DNA from: Aliagarivorans taiwanensis DSM 22990 | Lineage (GTDB): Bacteria > Pseudomonadota > Gammaproteobacteria > Enterobacterales > Celerinatantimonadaceae | Assembly (NCBI RefSeq): GCF_000429505.1 | Contig: NZ_KE386911.1 | Location: forward strand, 13,044-77,043 | Direction of reading: 5' to 3' | DNA length: 64,000 nucleotides | Shown: piece after piece, positions 19,307 through 27,729 of the stretch | How positions within the stretch are numbered: the stretch's first letter is position 1 | Layout of the letters: the number at the start of each line of letters is the position of its first letter | The notes under the pieces: model-generated | What the model saw: the letters and a program-made list of their open reading frames with translations, nothing else | Database searches by the model: none | What the model was told of the DNA's origin: nothing | Translations under genes and position numbers: made by a program

Positions 19307-21322
19307 TTGTTAAGTAGCAAACACAAATCCACCATTCGACACTGGTACAAACAACTGCAAGAGCAGAACCGGGGCTTTATTACACGCCCGGCGCAGGCCT
19401 CACTCATTGCGCAAATTTCACGCGCCATTGCCGGTGATATAGATCGTAAACAACGTATTTTGCTGGCCGAAGCAGGTACCGGTACCGGTAAATCTCTAGC
19501 CTATTTGCTTGCTGCCATTCCATTGGCCAAGGCATTTAACAAGACCTTGGTGGTCTCCACTGCGACGGTATCGTTGCAGCAACAGTTGATTGAAAAAGAC
19601 CTGCCTTTATTACACTTGGCCGCCGAAGGTAAGTTTTCGTTTGCGCTGGCCAAAGGGCGCCACCGCTACTGCTGTACCCACAAACTTGCCAACCTTGAGT
19701 TCAATGGCAAAGGTCTGAGCGATAGGCAGAAGAGTCTGTCGAAAAAGCTTCTGGCGGCGATTCAGCAGAACAAATGGAAAGGCGATCGCGATAGCTGGCC
19801 AACCAAGATCTCCGACAGCTTGTGGAAGCAGATCGAGGCAGATGGGCTTAGCTGTAGCCCGCAGTTCCCCCGACACCGCAACTGCCCGTTTCATAAGGCG
19901 CGTCATGGGCTGAAGAAACAGGATGTGATTGTCGCCAACCACAGCCTGCTGCTGGCGGATTTGTTGGCGGGCAGTGGCCATATCCTCCCTCCCGCTCAGG
20001 ATTGCATCTATATACTGGACGAAGCCCATCAGTTTCCCGAGATTGCCCGCGAGGCCAATGCCAGTGCGCTGGCGGTGAAACATGCTGACAAGCAACTCAA
20101 GGCCATCGTTCAGTTCGATAAGCTGCTGGTTAGCAAACTCGATCTCCACGGCCTACACGGCCACCGACTTACCCTTAAAGAGTGTTGTGCCAGCTTGGCC
20201 AGTTGCTTTGCCAGCTTGAGCGATTTCGCATTTCAAAACCCCACTAAGTTTGATGACAACCACAACTGGCGCTTTGCCAATGCCGAGCTGCCTAGTTTTT
20301 TGACTAACTTGGCGAATAACGCCCGCCCAGCAGCGACCAAGCTGCGTTCCTGTCTGCAAAGCTATGCTGGGGCGATCCAAGAGGCGTTTAACGATAACAA
20401 GCTAAAAGCCGGCGTTGCTGAGAACTACCTCACCCAGGTCAACCAGCTACTTTATTTTGTAGAAAGTTGGGCGGAGTGCCTGTATGCCTATCAAGAGCCC
20501 AGCACCAACAACGCCTATTGGTTGCAGCGTAGCGAACACGAGCTACAGCTTTGTCATTCCCCCATTGAGATTGGTGGGATCTTGCAGAACATATTATGGC
20601 AAGAAGCCTTCGCCGCTGTGGCGGTCTCTGCCACCCTCAGCGCCCTGGGGCGCTTTGATTTCTTCTTGCAACAAGCCGGTTTGGTGAAAAAGCTCAGCTC
20701 TGAGCAGATCGTGAAACTGCCCTCGCCCTTCGACTACAAGCGGGTCGATTTGCTAGTACCCAAACAGCAGCCGGATCCTAACTCCACCGAGTACCCCGCG
20801 TTTGTTGCTGAGCGGGTGCTAAAAGCCTACCAAGCAGGCGCTGCAGTGCTCGTGCTGTGCAACTCCTATCGCTTGGTCGATTCAGTGCGCCAAGCCATGG
20901 ATCCGCGTATCGACAACCTGTGGATACAAGGGGAGCTCAGTAACAACCAACTATTAGATAAACACCGCCGTTGTTGCGACAACAAAAAACCATCGGTGAT
21001 TCTCGCTACCATTGGCTTTAGCGAGGGCATCGATCTGCCCGGCGATTACCTCACTCACCTGATCATCGCCCGCCTTCCTTTCGCAGTACCGACCGATCCG
21101 GTGATGCAGAGCCACTCCGAGCTGCTAGAGTCGAAAAACCTTAGCCCCTTTATGCAGTTAACTCTGCCAGCGGCGAGTCGTAAGTTGCTACAAAGCTGCG
21201 GAAGACTGATGAGAAAGGAGCAAGACTCAGGTACAATCGAGCTCCTTGATCAGCGCATCCTCACCCGCCGTTACGGAAAACAGCTGATAGCCGCGCTACC
21301 ACCCTATAACCACAAAGAGTAA
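19307..21322 (+). CDS. DinG-like ATP-dependent DNA helicase (XPD family)
   Basis: This is a superfamily 2 helicase of the Fe-S-containing DinG/YoaA/XPD group, which unwinds 5'-3' DNA and resolves R-loops or damaged forks. The 671-aa protein has Walker A EAGTGTGKS (55-63) and DEAH at 238-241. Between them are cysteines (RYCC; SCSPQF...NCPFH) placed like the 4Fe-4S ligands. The C-terminal motif VI region is SCGRLMRKEQD. The start is a TTG at 19307 with AAGAG 7 nt upstream. No LexA box was found, unlike E. coli dinG. DinG itself or a YoaA-like paralog are both possible. Confidence 0.85.
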   Translation: MLSSKHKSTIRHWYKQLQEQNRGFITRPAQASLIAQISRAIAGDIDRKQRILLAEAGTGTGKSLAYLLAAIPLAKAFNKTLVVSTATVSLQQQLIEKDLPLLHLAAEGKFSFALAKGRHRYCCTHKLANLEFNGKGLSDRQKSLSKKLLAAIQQNKWKGDRDSWPTKISDSLWKQIEADGLSCSPQFPRHRNCPFHKARHGLKKQDVIVANHSLLLADLLAGSGHILPPAQDCIYILDEAHQFPEIAREANASALAVKHADKQLKAIVQFDKLLVSKLDLHGLHGHRLTLKECCASLASCFASLSDFAFQNPTKFDDNHNWRFANAELPSFLTNLANNARPAATKLRSCLQSYAGAIQEAFNDNKLKAGVAENYLTQVNQLLYFVESWAECLYAYQEPSTNNAYWLQRSEHELQLCHSPIEIGGILQNILWQEAFAAVAVSATLSALGRFDFFLQQAGLVKKLSSEQIVKLPSPFDYKRVDLLVPKQQPDPNSTEYPAFVAERVLKAYQAGAAVLVLCNSYRLVDSVRQAMDPRIDNLWIQGELSNNQLLDKHRRCCDNKKPSVILATIGFSEGIDLPGDYLTHLIIARLPFAVPTDPVMQSHSELLESKNLSPFMQLTLPAASRKLLQSCGRLMRKEQDSGTIELLDQRILTRRYGKQLIAALPPYNHKE

Positions 21323-21327
21323 TTTGA

Positions 21328-22107
21328 ATGCTAGAACTGGGTTTTGACCTTTCCGTGTTGCTGCTGGTCGTTGGTGTCGGCCTAAGCGCTGGATTTATCG
21401 ATGCGATTGCCGGAGGCGGCGGCTTGTTGACGGTACCCGCGCTGCTCAGCATAGGTCTTCCCCCTCACCTCGCCTTGGGCACCAACAAGCTCGCGGCCAG
21501 TTTTGGCTCTTCTACTGCAGCCTGGACCTATTATCGCAAGCAGCTATTTAACCCAGTATTCTGGCGTTGGAGTTTTGTCGCCACAGCGTTGGGCGCCACG
21601 GTGGGCACCTTTGTGGTCGACTTTATCTCAACTGCGTGGCTGGACAAGCTACTGCCACTGGTGATTATCGCGACCGCCATCTACACCATCATCAATCGCA
21701 AGCAGGCGGAAGGCAAAGATGCCCTGCCAGAGGTAAGCCCCCAGCACCATCGTCGCACCCTTACCCAAGGCTTTAGTCTGGGCTTTTATGATGGTGTGGC
21801 AGGCCCGGGAACCGGCGCATTTTGGACCGTGTCGTCCATGGCAATGTACAAAATGAACATTTTGCTCTCATCTGGCCTTGCCAAGGCGATGAACTTTACC
21901 AGTAACTTTGTCTCCTTCCTAACCTTTGTGTACTTGGGGCACGTATCCTGGGCGCTGGGCTTGAGCATGGGCGTTAGCATTATGGTCGGGGCCTATATCG
22001 GCGCCCACTCGGCGATTAAGTTCGGCGCGAAGTTTATTCGCCCGGTGTTTATTACGGTGGTACTGATCATCGCCGGTAAGTTGGCATTACAAGCATGGTT
22101 CAGCTAG
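21328..22107 (+). CDS. yfcA: TSUP-family membrane transporter (TauE/SafE, YfcA-like)
   Basis: A 259-aa inner-membrane protein with about eight hydrophobic helices and two family repeats, beginning GFIDAIAGGGGLLTVPALL and with the second marked by YDGVAGPGTGAFW. Members export or import small organosulfur or sulfite-like anions. The substrate here is unknown. It follows the helicase by 5 nt and overlaps priC by 13 nt, so these genes form one operon. Confidence 0.88.
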   Translation: MLELGFDLSVLLLVVGVGLSAGFIDAIAGGGGLLTVPALLSIGLPPHLALGTNKLAASFGSSTAAWTYYRKQLFNPVFWRWSFVATALGATVGTFVVDFISTAWLDKLLPLVIIATAIYTIINRKQAEGKDALPEVSPQHHRRTLTQGFSLGFYDGVAGPGTGAFWTVSSMAMYKMNILLSSGLAKAMNFTSNFVSFLTFVYLGHVSWALGLSMGVSIMVGAYIGAHSAIKFGAKFIRPVFITVVLIIAGKLALQAWFS

Positions 22108-22703
22108 ATCGTCTAAATCGCCAGCTCTACGAGCTGCGTTTACTGGCAGAACAGATCGACCAAAAAGGCGAGCGCCACGCCTATGCTCGGTTGAGCGTGT
22201 TAGACGAGCGCTTTTCCTGCCGCAGTGATAACTACCTCGACTATGTAGAAGAGCTTACTCACGATCTGCAGCGGCTGGTGAAGCTCAGCGAGCTGAGCCA
22301 AGATATCGACTTACTTGCTCTTTATCGCGACCGCTTTGTCGGCAAGTTCGCCATGCTGAGAAAGCAGCTCAACAGTGCCAATTACCGCAGCCACCAGCAG
22401 CAAAGCAACCAACAGCAGCAACAGCGGGTGAAACAGTGGAAGCGCCAGCTAAACCAAACCCTACAAAATGATGACTTAAGTGCGCTGCAACGTCGCCTTG
22501 AGCAGCAACGGCACTTCGAAACACAGTTAAATCAACAAATAGCCGCAAAAAATCAACAGCGTAGCAATAGCGTTAACCCCAAGGAAACTGCTAGACTGGG
22601 CGCCGAATTGTTGGCTTTACAGGCTCGCTTAGGTGAGTGTCAGAAAGCCACCTGGAAAATCGAACACAAAATGGAACTCATCCGCAATCGCTTTAAGGAG
22701 TAA
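22095..22703 (+). CDS. priC: Primosomal replication protein PriC
   Basis: PriC loads DnaB helicase at stalled forks (PriA-independent restart). The 202-aa protein is mostly helical and rich in Gln/Arg. It matches the family pattern: an N-terminal LNRQLYELRLLAEQ helix, DERF followed by a second helix, a polar spacer (95-115), and C-terminal helices (RRLEQQRHFETQLNQQI and LQARLGECQKATWKIE). The protein is slightly longer than E. coli PriC because of the Gln-rich spacer. The assignment rests on pattern and operon position. Confidence 0.8.
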   Translation: MVQLDRLNRQLYELRLLAEQIDQKGERHAYARLSVLDERFSCRSDNYLDYVEELTHDLQRLVKLSELSQDIDLLALYRDRFVGKFAMLRKQLNSANYRSHQQQSNQQQQQRVKQWKRQLNQTLQNDDLSALQRRLEQQRHFETQLNQQIAAKNQQRSNSVNPKETARLGAELLALQARLGECQKATWKIEHKMELIRNRFKE

Positions 22704-22705
22704 AC

Positions 22706-23521
22706 ATGCACCTCTTTACGAAAGCTATGACAGCTGCTGTCGCTGCCTTGGCCAGTGCCCAACTAGCTGCTGCGAGCTTTTCTGTCCCGACCAATTTCGA
22801 ACTGCTTTACGTGGATAAAGAGAAGGTCAGCTCATTTTTTACCAGCAAATCTAAAGTTGATCTCGACGGTGGAGTTCACCAAGTCGTAGTGCGCTATCGC
22901 GATACCGTTGGCGGTTCAGACAACTCTGAAGTTATTTCGTCTGGCCCTATCGTGATCAACCTCGAGCTCAGCGCCGATCAAGACATCGTGCTAAAGGGTG
23001 ACTCACCGCGCACCGTGCGTAAAGCAGAAGAATATGCGAAGAAACCTCGCTTTAGTGTTAGTGACAAGCGTGGTGGCCAAGTTCGTCACGAGTACTACCA
23101 CCTGCCGCTTAAGCCAGGCTTCCAGCTAAACCGTGATTACCTTGAAGAGATCGCGGCCTATGAAAGCCAAAACGCTAGCCAGATTATCGCCACGCCAGCA
23201 GGCGCGGCTGCGGCGCCAAAACCAAAAGCTATCCAGCCTGCGGCGGCAGCGACCACTGCAGCAGCCACTACCGCTGTAGCGGCAGCACCAGCAGCCTCTG
23301 CGCCAGCGGTAACCTCCACCAGCAACACCACCGAAATGGAGATGTTGACCTTCTGGTTTAATAAGGCCTCGGTTGAGACGCGCAAGCAGATTCAAGTGTG
23401 GGCGATTACCGGCGAAGCACCTGAAGCTGCCGGTACCGAAATGGAAATGCTGCAGTTCTGGTACGGTAAAGCGGACGAAGCTACCCGTAAACAGTTTCAA
23501 GTGTGGGCTATTCAGCAGTAG
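22706..23521 (+). CDS. DUF2057 (YccT/CsgI-like) periplasmic protein with C-terminal repeats
   Basis: A 271-aa secreted protein with signal peptide to about residue 24 (LASAQLAAA), then a DUF2057-type domain (SFSVPTNFELLYVDKEKV...; DGGVHQVVVRY; about 25-150). In E. coli the family member CsgI inhibits curli assembly; a role here is not shown. An Ala/Pro-rich linker (about 165-205) leads to two near-identical 26-residue blocks (TEMEML-FW--KA---TRKQ-QVWAI) at the C-terminus. It has a strong ribosome site AAGGAG 5 nt before the ATG and is the last gene of the dinG-yfcA-priC operon. Confidence 0.8.
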   Translation: MHLFTKAMTAAVAALASAQLAAASFSVPTNFELLYVDKEKVSSFFTSKSKVDLDGGVHQVVVRYRDTVGGSDNSEVISSGPIVINLELSADQDIVLKGDSPRTVRKAEEYAKKPRFSVSDKRGGQVRHEYYHLPLKPGFQLNRDYLEEIAAYESQNASQIIATPAGAAAAPKPKAIQPAAAATTAAATTAVAAAPAASAPAVTSTSNTTEMEMLTFWFNKASVETRKQIQVWAITGEAPEAAGTEMEMLQFWYGKADEATRKQFQVWAIQQ

Positions 23522-23545
23522 AATCTGAGTAAGCCAGCAACGTAT

Positions 23546-23573
23546 AAAGGCCGGTTGTCCGGCCTTTGTTTTA
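23546..23573 (+). terminator. Terminator after the DUF2057 gene
   Basis: The stem AAAGGCCGG-TTGT-CCGGCCTTT is followed by GTTTT. Confidence 0.88.
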
Positions 23574-23592
23574 TCTAACGAATAAGGTCCCT

Positions 23593-23748
23593 ATGTCTTT
23601 AGAAACCGCCCCTGCCCATATCAAGCTCGCCGTCGACCTGATCCAGCTGCTGGAAGAGAACCAGCTTGAGCCGCAAGTGGTATTAGATGCGCTGGCAATC
23701 GTTGAGCAAGACTACCATCATAAGCTGGAGCAACAGCGCAGCGAGTAA
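23593..23748 (+). CDS. rsmS: Small regulatory protein RsmS (YbaM, DUF2496)
   Basis: A 51-aa protein starting [17 protein letters not shown]. The pattern (MSLE-AP--KLAVDLI-LLEEN...AL-IV--DY--KL) is that of the YbaM/RsmS family, described as a pleiotropic post-transcriptional regulator in plant-pathogenic enterobacteria. I use the ATG at 23593 rather than an in-frame upstream start because family homology begins there and AAGG precedes it. It lies 20 nt past a terminator, so its promoter must be very close. Confidence 0.85.
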   Translation: MSLETAPAHIKLAVDLIQLLEENQLEPQVVLDALAIVEQDYHHKLEQQRSE

Positions 23749-23819
23749 CTACGCTTAATAGGCACTAGTGCCCTTCTCGCTCCCAATCATAGGTCGTTGT
23801 TTGGCTGTTGTTCGGCCAT

Positions 23820-23848
23820 AAAAAAGCCCGGTATTCACCGGGCTTTTG
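23820..23848 (-). terminator. Terminator after the NhaC-family transporter
   Basis: The stem AAAAGCCCGG-TATTCA-CCGGGCTTTT is preceded on the plus strand by an A-run, giving a T-run on the minus strand. It is convergent with rsmS. Confidence 0.88.
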
Positions 23849-23868
23849 CGTTTAAGCGAGTTTGCTAG

Positions 23869-25476
23869 TTAAGCGTTCTGCGCAACGGGTGCGTTTTGAC
23901 AGCCTTTGATTACCAACGCTGCCAGAATCGCTAAGCCAAGGCCCAGCGCCAGAATCACGCTACCGGTGAAGCCATATACCAGGTAGCTAACCACACTGAT
24001 ACCACCGGCCAGCAGTGCGTAAGGCAGCTGGGTGTTAACGTGGTCCATATGGTCACAAGCCGCACCGGTTGAAGACAGGATAGAGGTATCTGAGATAGGC
24101 GATGCGTGGTCACCAAATACTGCACCGGCCAGTACTGCCGACAGCATTGGCAACATCAGACTGATATCGGTACCTGCCGCCATATCTGCAGCGATGGGCA
24201 ACATAATGCCGAAAGTGCCCCAGCTAGTACCAGTAGAGAACGCCATGATGCCAGCCAGAATAAATACCAATAGCGGCAGCAAGCTTGGGCTTAGCGTATC
24301 TTCCACCATAGTGGCCAGGAACTTACCGGTTTCCAGGTCGCCAATCACACTGCCAATACCCCAAGCGAACAGCAGGATAAGGATGGCAGGTAACATTGAT
24401 TTCGCGCCCAGCAGGGTGGCGTGACCGATGCGGCCAGCAGATTCACCTTGAGTAATGGTGAAGCCCAGCGCAACAACGGTGGCCAATACCGCACCGATCA
24501 CCAGTGAACGGGTCACATCGGTGTTCTCCAGCGATGCCAGAATCGAGAAGCCAGCTTCTGGCTCAGAGGCCATATGACCGGTGATCACAAAGCATGCGAA
24601 GGTTGATAGGATCAGCACCAGAATAGGTAGGATCAGCCCCATTGCTTGGCCATTGGCTGACTCTTCGAACTCAGCGCTCGCACCGGCAGGCTCTGGTTTA
24701 GCCGGGTCAAACAGCAAGCCTTGAGTCTGGGCGCGCTCTTCGTGCACCTTCATGCTGCCTAGGTTGATATTGAAGTAGGCAACCGCCAAGGCCAACATCA
24801 GCGCAAACAGGGCATAGAAGTTAAATGGGATCATCGCAACAAAGGCGGTTAGCGGCGCCATCTCGGTCATGCCATGGGTAACCAGTAGGCCACCCACTAG
24901 CGCGATGATGTAGGCACCCCAGCTCGACAGCGGCATCAATACACACATTGGCGCTGCTGTTGAGTCCAGCAAGTAAGCTAGCTTGGCGCGGCTCACCTTG
25001 AACTGGTCGGTTACCGGGCGGGTAACGCTACCCACGGCCAAGCTGTGGAAGTAATCATCCACAAAGACCACGAAGCTTAGCAGTGCCGTTAGCAAGGTGG
25101 CATCACGACGCTTAGTCAGGCGTTGCTTGGCTTTCTCTGCAAAGGCGTGAGTAGCACCGCTTAGGGTCATGATGCTGGTCATCGCACCGAGTACCAGTAG
25201 GAAGATGATGATCTCAACGTTCCACAGCTCGAGTCCGCCCGCTTCAAGCAGATTACCAGCGGCGTCGTATTCGGCTGATTCCCACACCAAAGCCAGTGCA
25301 GTATCAAAGATGTACTGTGCGGTTTCGCCAGGGACAAAATTGTTGACCAGCAACGCGCCAAGGATGATACCGCCAGCCAGTGACAAGATAACCTTGCGGG
25401 TAATCAGCGCCATACCTAGTGCTAGAAGCGGTGGCAGCAATGACAGTGCGGGATAGGTTGTAAGTAGTGTTTGCAT
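23869..25476 (-). CDS. lysW: NhaC-family transporter, probable lysine importer LysW
   Basis: A 535-aa inner-membrane protein with about 11-12 hydrophobic segments and NhaC-superfamily blocks (SFVVFVDDYFHSLAVGSV; FGDHASPISDTSILSSTGA). By family alone this would be called a Na+/H+ antiporter. The mRNA leader is a lysine riboswitch, however, and NhaC-like genes under lysine riboswitches have been proposed in the literature as lysine transporters (LysW). I therefore infer lysine uptake, probably Na+-coupled. The ATG at 25476 has CAGAGAAC just upstream, which is the strand sequestered in the leader. It is monocistronic. Confidence 0.8.
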   Translation of the reverse strand: MQTLLTTYPALSLLPPLLALGMALITRKVILSLAGGIILGALLVNNFVPGETAQYIFDTALALVWESAEYDAAGNLLEAGGLELWNVEIIIFLLVLGAMTSIMTLSGATHAFAEKAKQRLTKRRDATLLTALLSFVVFVDDYFHSLAVGSVTRPVTDQFKVSRAKLAYLLDSTAAPMCVLMPLSSWGAYIIALVGGLLVTHGMTEMAPLTAFVAMIPFNFYALFALMLALAVAYFNINLGSMKVHEERAQTQGLLFDPAKPEPAGASAEFEESANGQAMGLILPILVLILSTFACFVITGHMASEPEAGFSILASLENTDVTRSLVIGAVLATVVALGFTITQGESAGRIGHATLLGAKSMLPAILILLFAWGIGSVIGDLETGKFLATMVEDTLSPSLLPLLVFILAGIMAFSTGTSWGTFGIMLPIAADMAAGTDISLMLPMLSAVLAGAVFGDHASPISDTSILSSTGAACDHMDHVNTQLPYALLAGGISVVSYLVYGFTGSVILALGLGLAILAALVIKGCQNAPVAQNA

Positions 25477-25478
25477 AT

Positions 25479-25531
25479 GTTCTCTGTATTTCTGTGTAAC
25501 ATCTTAGGAGCGATACACGAGATCAGAGAAC
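25479..25531 (-). promoter_or_regulatory. Shine-Dalgarno sequestering stem of the lysW leader
   Basis: On the minus strand, GTTCTCTG (25524-25531) is the exact complement of CAGAGAAC (25479-25486), which contains the ribosome site 2 nt before ATG. The upstream arm lies just past the riboswitch aptamer and can pair alternatively, with GATCAG near 25548-25553. No T-run terminator is present, so control is probably translational. Confidence 0.65.
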
Positions 25532-25555
25532 CACTATTGCGAAGGGAGCTGATCA

Positions 25556-25720
25556 CCGGTAGCGCTCCACGGTATAAAACCATGACAGTACTGTACCTGT
25601 TAAGTACAGCACCAGCAGATAACATTGATGTGTTATCCACTTCGGCTTTGGCCCCTTTCTCACAACCCCATAGGCATCACCCGGTGTTGCAATACTCTTG
25701 ACTAAAGCTCCTCTACCAAA
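25556..25720 (-). promoter_or_regulatory. Lysine riboswitch (L-box)
   Basis: The minus strand shows the conserved L-box blocks in order: GGTAGAGGAGC (P1 5' strand, 25707-25717) then AAGAGTA; GAAAGGGGCC with GCCGAAG; the P4 region GCTGGTGCTGTACTTAAC with GTACAGTACTGTCATGG; and closing GGAGCGCTACC (25558-25568), which pairs with the first block. Order and spacing match the lysine riboswitch. High lysine should repress the downstream transporter. Confidence 0.95.
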
Positions 25721-25732
25721 AGATTAGCCGAC

Positions 25733-25760
25733 ATTATAGGGATATTCACAATACTTACAA
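25733..25760 (-). promoter_or_regulatory. Promoter of the lysine-riboswitch transcript
   Basis: On the minus strand, a consensus -10 TATAAT (25733-25738), a 16-nt spacer and TTGTAA (25755-25760) start transcription about 10 nt before the aptamer. Confidence 0.75.
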
Positions 25761-25881
25761 CTAGCCAAAGCTGTATATTTCGAATATTTATCTAGGAGCA
25801 AAATTTAATCATCAAGCCCCAGCGAACCAGCTGCTTTCGTCTATATTCAAGTAGTTACATTTTTAGCTCTGAGACAATTGC

Positions 25882-27399
25882 TTGAATAAACACCGCTTTC
25901 TGTCGTTTTCCTTTGCCGTTACCATCACCTTATTGGGCACGCTGGCGCTCACGCTGATCTTCTCCAGTTGGCTATTTCGCGAGCAGCAGCGATTACTTGA
26001 TAGCTACTTAAACCTCGCTGATAAGGTGTTTACCTCGGTGGCAGGCTCCCTTGAGCAGCTCAATCAGCTGCCCTCTGAGCAATGCGACGAAGCGCTGTTA
26101 CTGCATATGCGCCGGGCGGTTTTTCTCAATCCCTTTATTCAAGACATCGGCCTTATCGATAACGATCACCTCTCCTGCACCACCGCCAGTGGACCGATTG
26201 AGCCGCCACTGCCGATCCAAGCGCCCAGCTATCGCACCGATAAGCAGATCAGCGTGTGGATCGATGAAGAGTTATACATCTTCGATTTCGCCTACCGCGC
26301 CCATATTATGCAGCTTGGTCGCTTTAATGCGGTGGTCGATGGCAACCAACTTAACCCAGCGGACATCACCAGCCACCGCTGGCAAATTGTTGGGCGCAGC
26401 AGCGATGGCCTGATCCCAATATTTGGCGAACCTGAGCTATTTAACATAACCCAACCGGGCACCCTTTTGCACCGTAGCGCGCAGTCCCACCTAAGCCAAC
26501 GTTGCGCGGTTCACTCGCGTTTTTGCATGGGCATAGAGACTGACCACCTAAGCATCCTCAAGACTCGCCCTGAGCTGGTGCTAATGTCGCTAATGGTCTT
26601 GCTGCTAATGCTGCTACTGAGCTACAACTCCGCCTTTTATTGGTTGCAGCATCGCGCCACCATCGCCAGCCGAGTACGCCGTGGGCTAAGCCGCCACTGC
26701 TTCTATCCGGTGATCCAAGTAATTGTCGATATCAACACCGACAAGGTGATTGGCGGTGAGATCTTAGCGCGCTTTAACGATGCGCAAGGCAGCTTAACGC
26801 CCGATCAGTTCATCCCCGAGCTGCAACGCCAAGGCCTGAGCTGGCGCTTCACCCAACACATCGTCACCGAAAGCCTGCAACGGATGATCGGCCCCGGCGA
26901 GCAACTCAAACACCTTAAGCTCAGCTTTAACGTGTTCCCCAGCGATGTGGAGTCAAACAAGATTGTCGAGCTACTCGACTGGCCAGAAGTGCAGGCCTTC
27001 CCCGGCTCTATCACCTTAGAGATCACCGAAGATCTGCACCTCGATGCCCCGCAAGCGAGACAGAATATCCAACATTTGATCGATCATGGCTTGGAGATCG
27101 CCATCGACGATTTCGGCACCGGCTACTCCAATTTGCAGCAGCTCAAGCGCTTCTCTTGTCATTACCTGAAGATTGACCGTAGCTTCACCTACGAACTGGA
27201 AGAAGGTGCGATACGCTCATCGTTGATCCCAATGATTGTCGATATTGCCCACAGCAGTGAACTGAAAGTGGTAGCTGAAGGGGTCGAGAATATTATGCAA
27301 GCCCGCGCGCTGCGCGAGTTAGGGGTGGAGTATGCTCAAGGCTGGATGTATGGCAAACCCACCAGCATCGAGCAATTTTTAGATGGCTTGGGCGACTAG
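25882..27399 (+). CDS. CSS-motif EAL phosphodiesterase (c-di-GMP)
   Basis: A 505-aa inner-membrane enzyme predicted to degrade c-di-GMP. A first TM helix (about 8-30) is followed by a periplasmic CSS-type sensor (about 31-230) with the conserved cysteine region EQCDEALLLHMRRAVFLNP...CTTASG, where redox or disulfide state controls activity in characterised relatives. A second TM helix (about 235-250) leads to an EAL domain. Catalytic features are present: E293 (GGEILAR in place of EAL), DD409-410 (DDFGTGYSNL), KIDRSF, and AEGVE...YAQGWMYGKP, so it should be active. It starts at a TTG. Confidence 0.9.
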   Translation: MNKHRFLSFSFAVTITLLGTLALTLIFSSWLFREQQRLLDSYLNLADKVFTSVAGSLEQLNQLPSEQCDEALLLHMRRAVFLNPFIQDIGLIDNDHLSCTTASGPIEPPLPIQAPSYRTDKQISVWIDEELYIFDFAYRAHIMQLGRFNAVVDGNQLNPADITSHRWQIVGRSSDGLIPIFGEPELFNITQPGTLLHRSAQSHLSQRCAVHSRFCMGIETDHLSILKTRPELVLMSLMVLLLMLLLSYNSAFYWLQHRATIASRVRRGLSRHCFYPVIQVIVDINTDKVIGGEILARFNDAQGSLTPDQFIPELQRQGLSWRFTQHIVTESLQRMIGPGEQLKHLKLSFNVFPSDVESNKIVELLDWPEVQAFPGSITLEITEDLHLDAPQARQNIQHLIDHGLEIAIDDFGTGYSNLQQLKRFSCHYLKIDRSFTYELEEGAIRSSLIPMIVDIAHSSELKVVAEGVENIMQARALRELGVEYAQGWMYGKPTSIEQFLDGLGD

Positions 27400-27424
27400 C
27401 GTTCAGCCTGTCGCCCATGAGTCA

Positions 27425-27667
27425 TTAGCACAAACGCACGCCGATCTGTTGCTCAGGCTGCCAATACAGGGTGAATTGCTCACCGATCTGACAGCCGCAA
27501 CTGCCCGAGCAGCCCGGCAATGATTGCATGGTCAGGCGTTGACGGGCGACCCAAGGCTGTAGCATGGCGCTGCAGGCATCTTCACTCAGTCGGAACTTTC
27601 GCGCCAGCTCAGCCAGGCTAATGCCCGGCTGGTCGATAATCGCTTGTTTAAGCTGCTGCAAGATCAT
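27425..27667 (-). CDS. feoC: FeoC-like winged-helix protein
   Basis: An 80-aa third gene of the feo operon. The N-terminal half is a small winged helix (LQQLKQAIIDQPGISLAELARKFRLS). A cysteine cluster, CSGSCGC, matches the Fe-S/oxygen-sensing loop of FeoC, which protects or modulates FeoB. The start codon lies inside a 26-bp repeat that also covers the feoB stop. Confidence 0.85.
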   Translation of the reverse strand: MILQQLKQAIIDQPGISLAELARKFRLSEDACSAMLQPWVARQRLTMQSLPGCSGSCGCQIGEQFTLYWQPEQQIGVRLC

Positions 27668-27729
27668 AGTTTTTTACGCTGCTGCAAGGTCATAGTTTTT
27701 TACGCTGCTGCGAGGTCATAGTTGCGGCG
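27662..27729. repeat. 26-bp tandem repeat across the feoB/feoC junction
   Basis: Two full copies and one partial copy of a 26-bp unit (core GGTCATAGTTTTTTACGCTGCTGC on the plus strand, given here only by its ends GGTCATAG and CTGCTGC) run from inside feoC, through its start, to the feoB 3' end. The units differ at one or two bases. They look like a recent slippage duplication of the gene junction. Confidence 0.9.
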
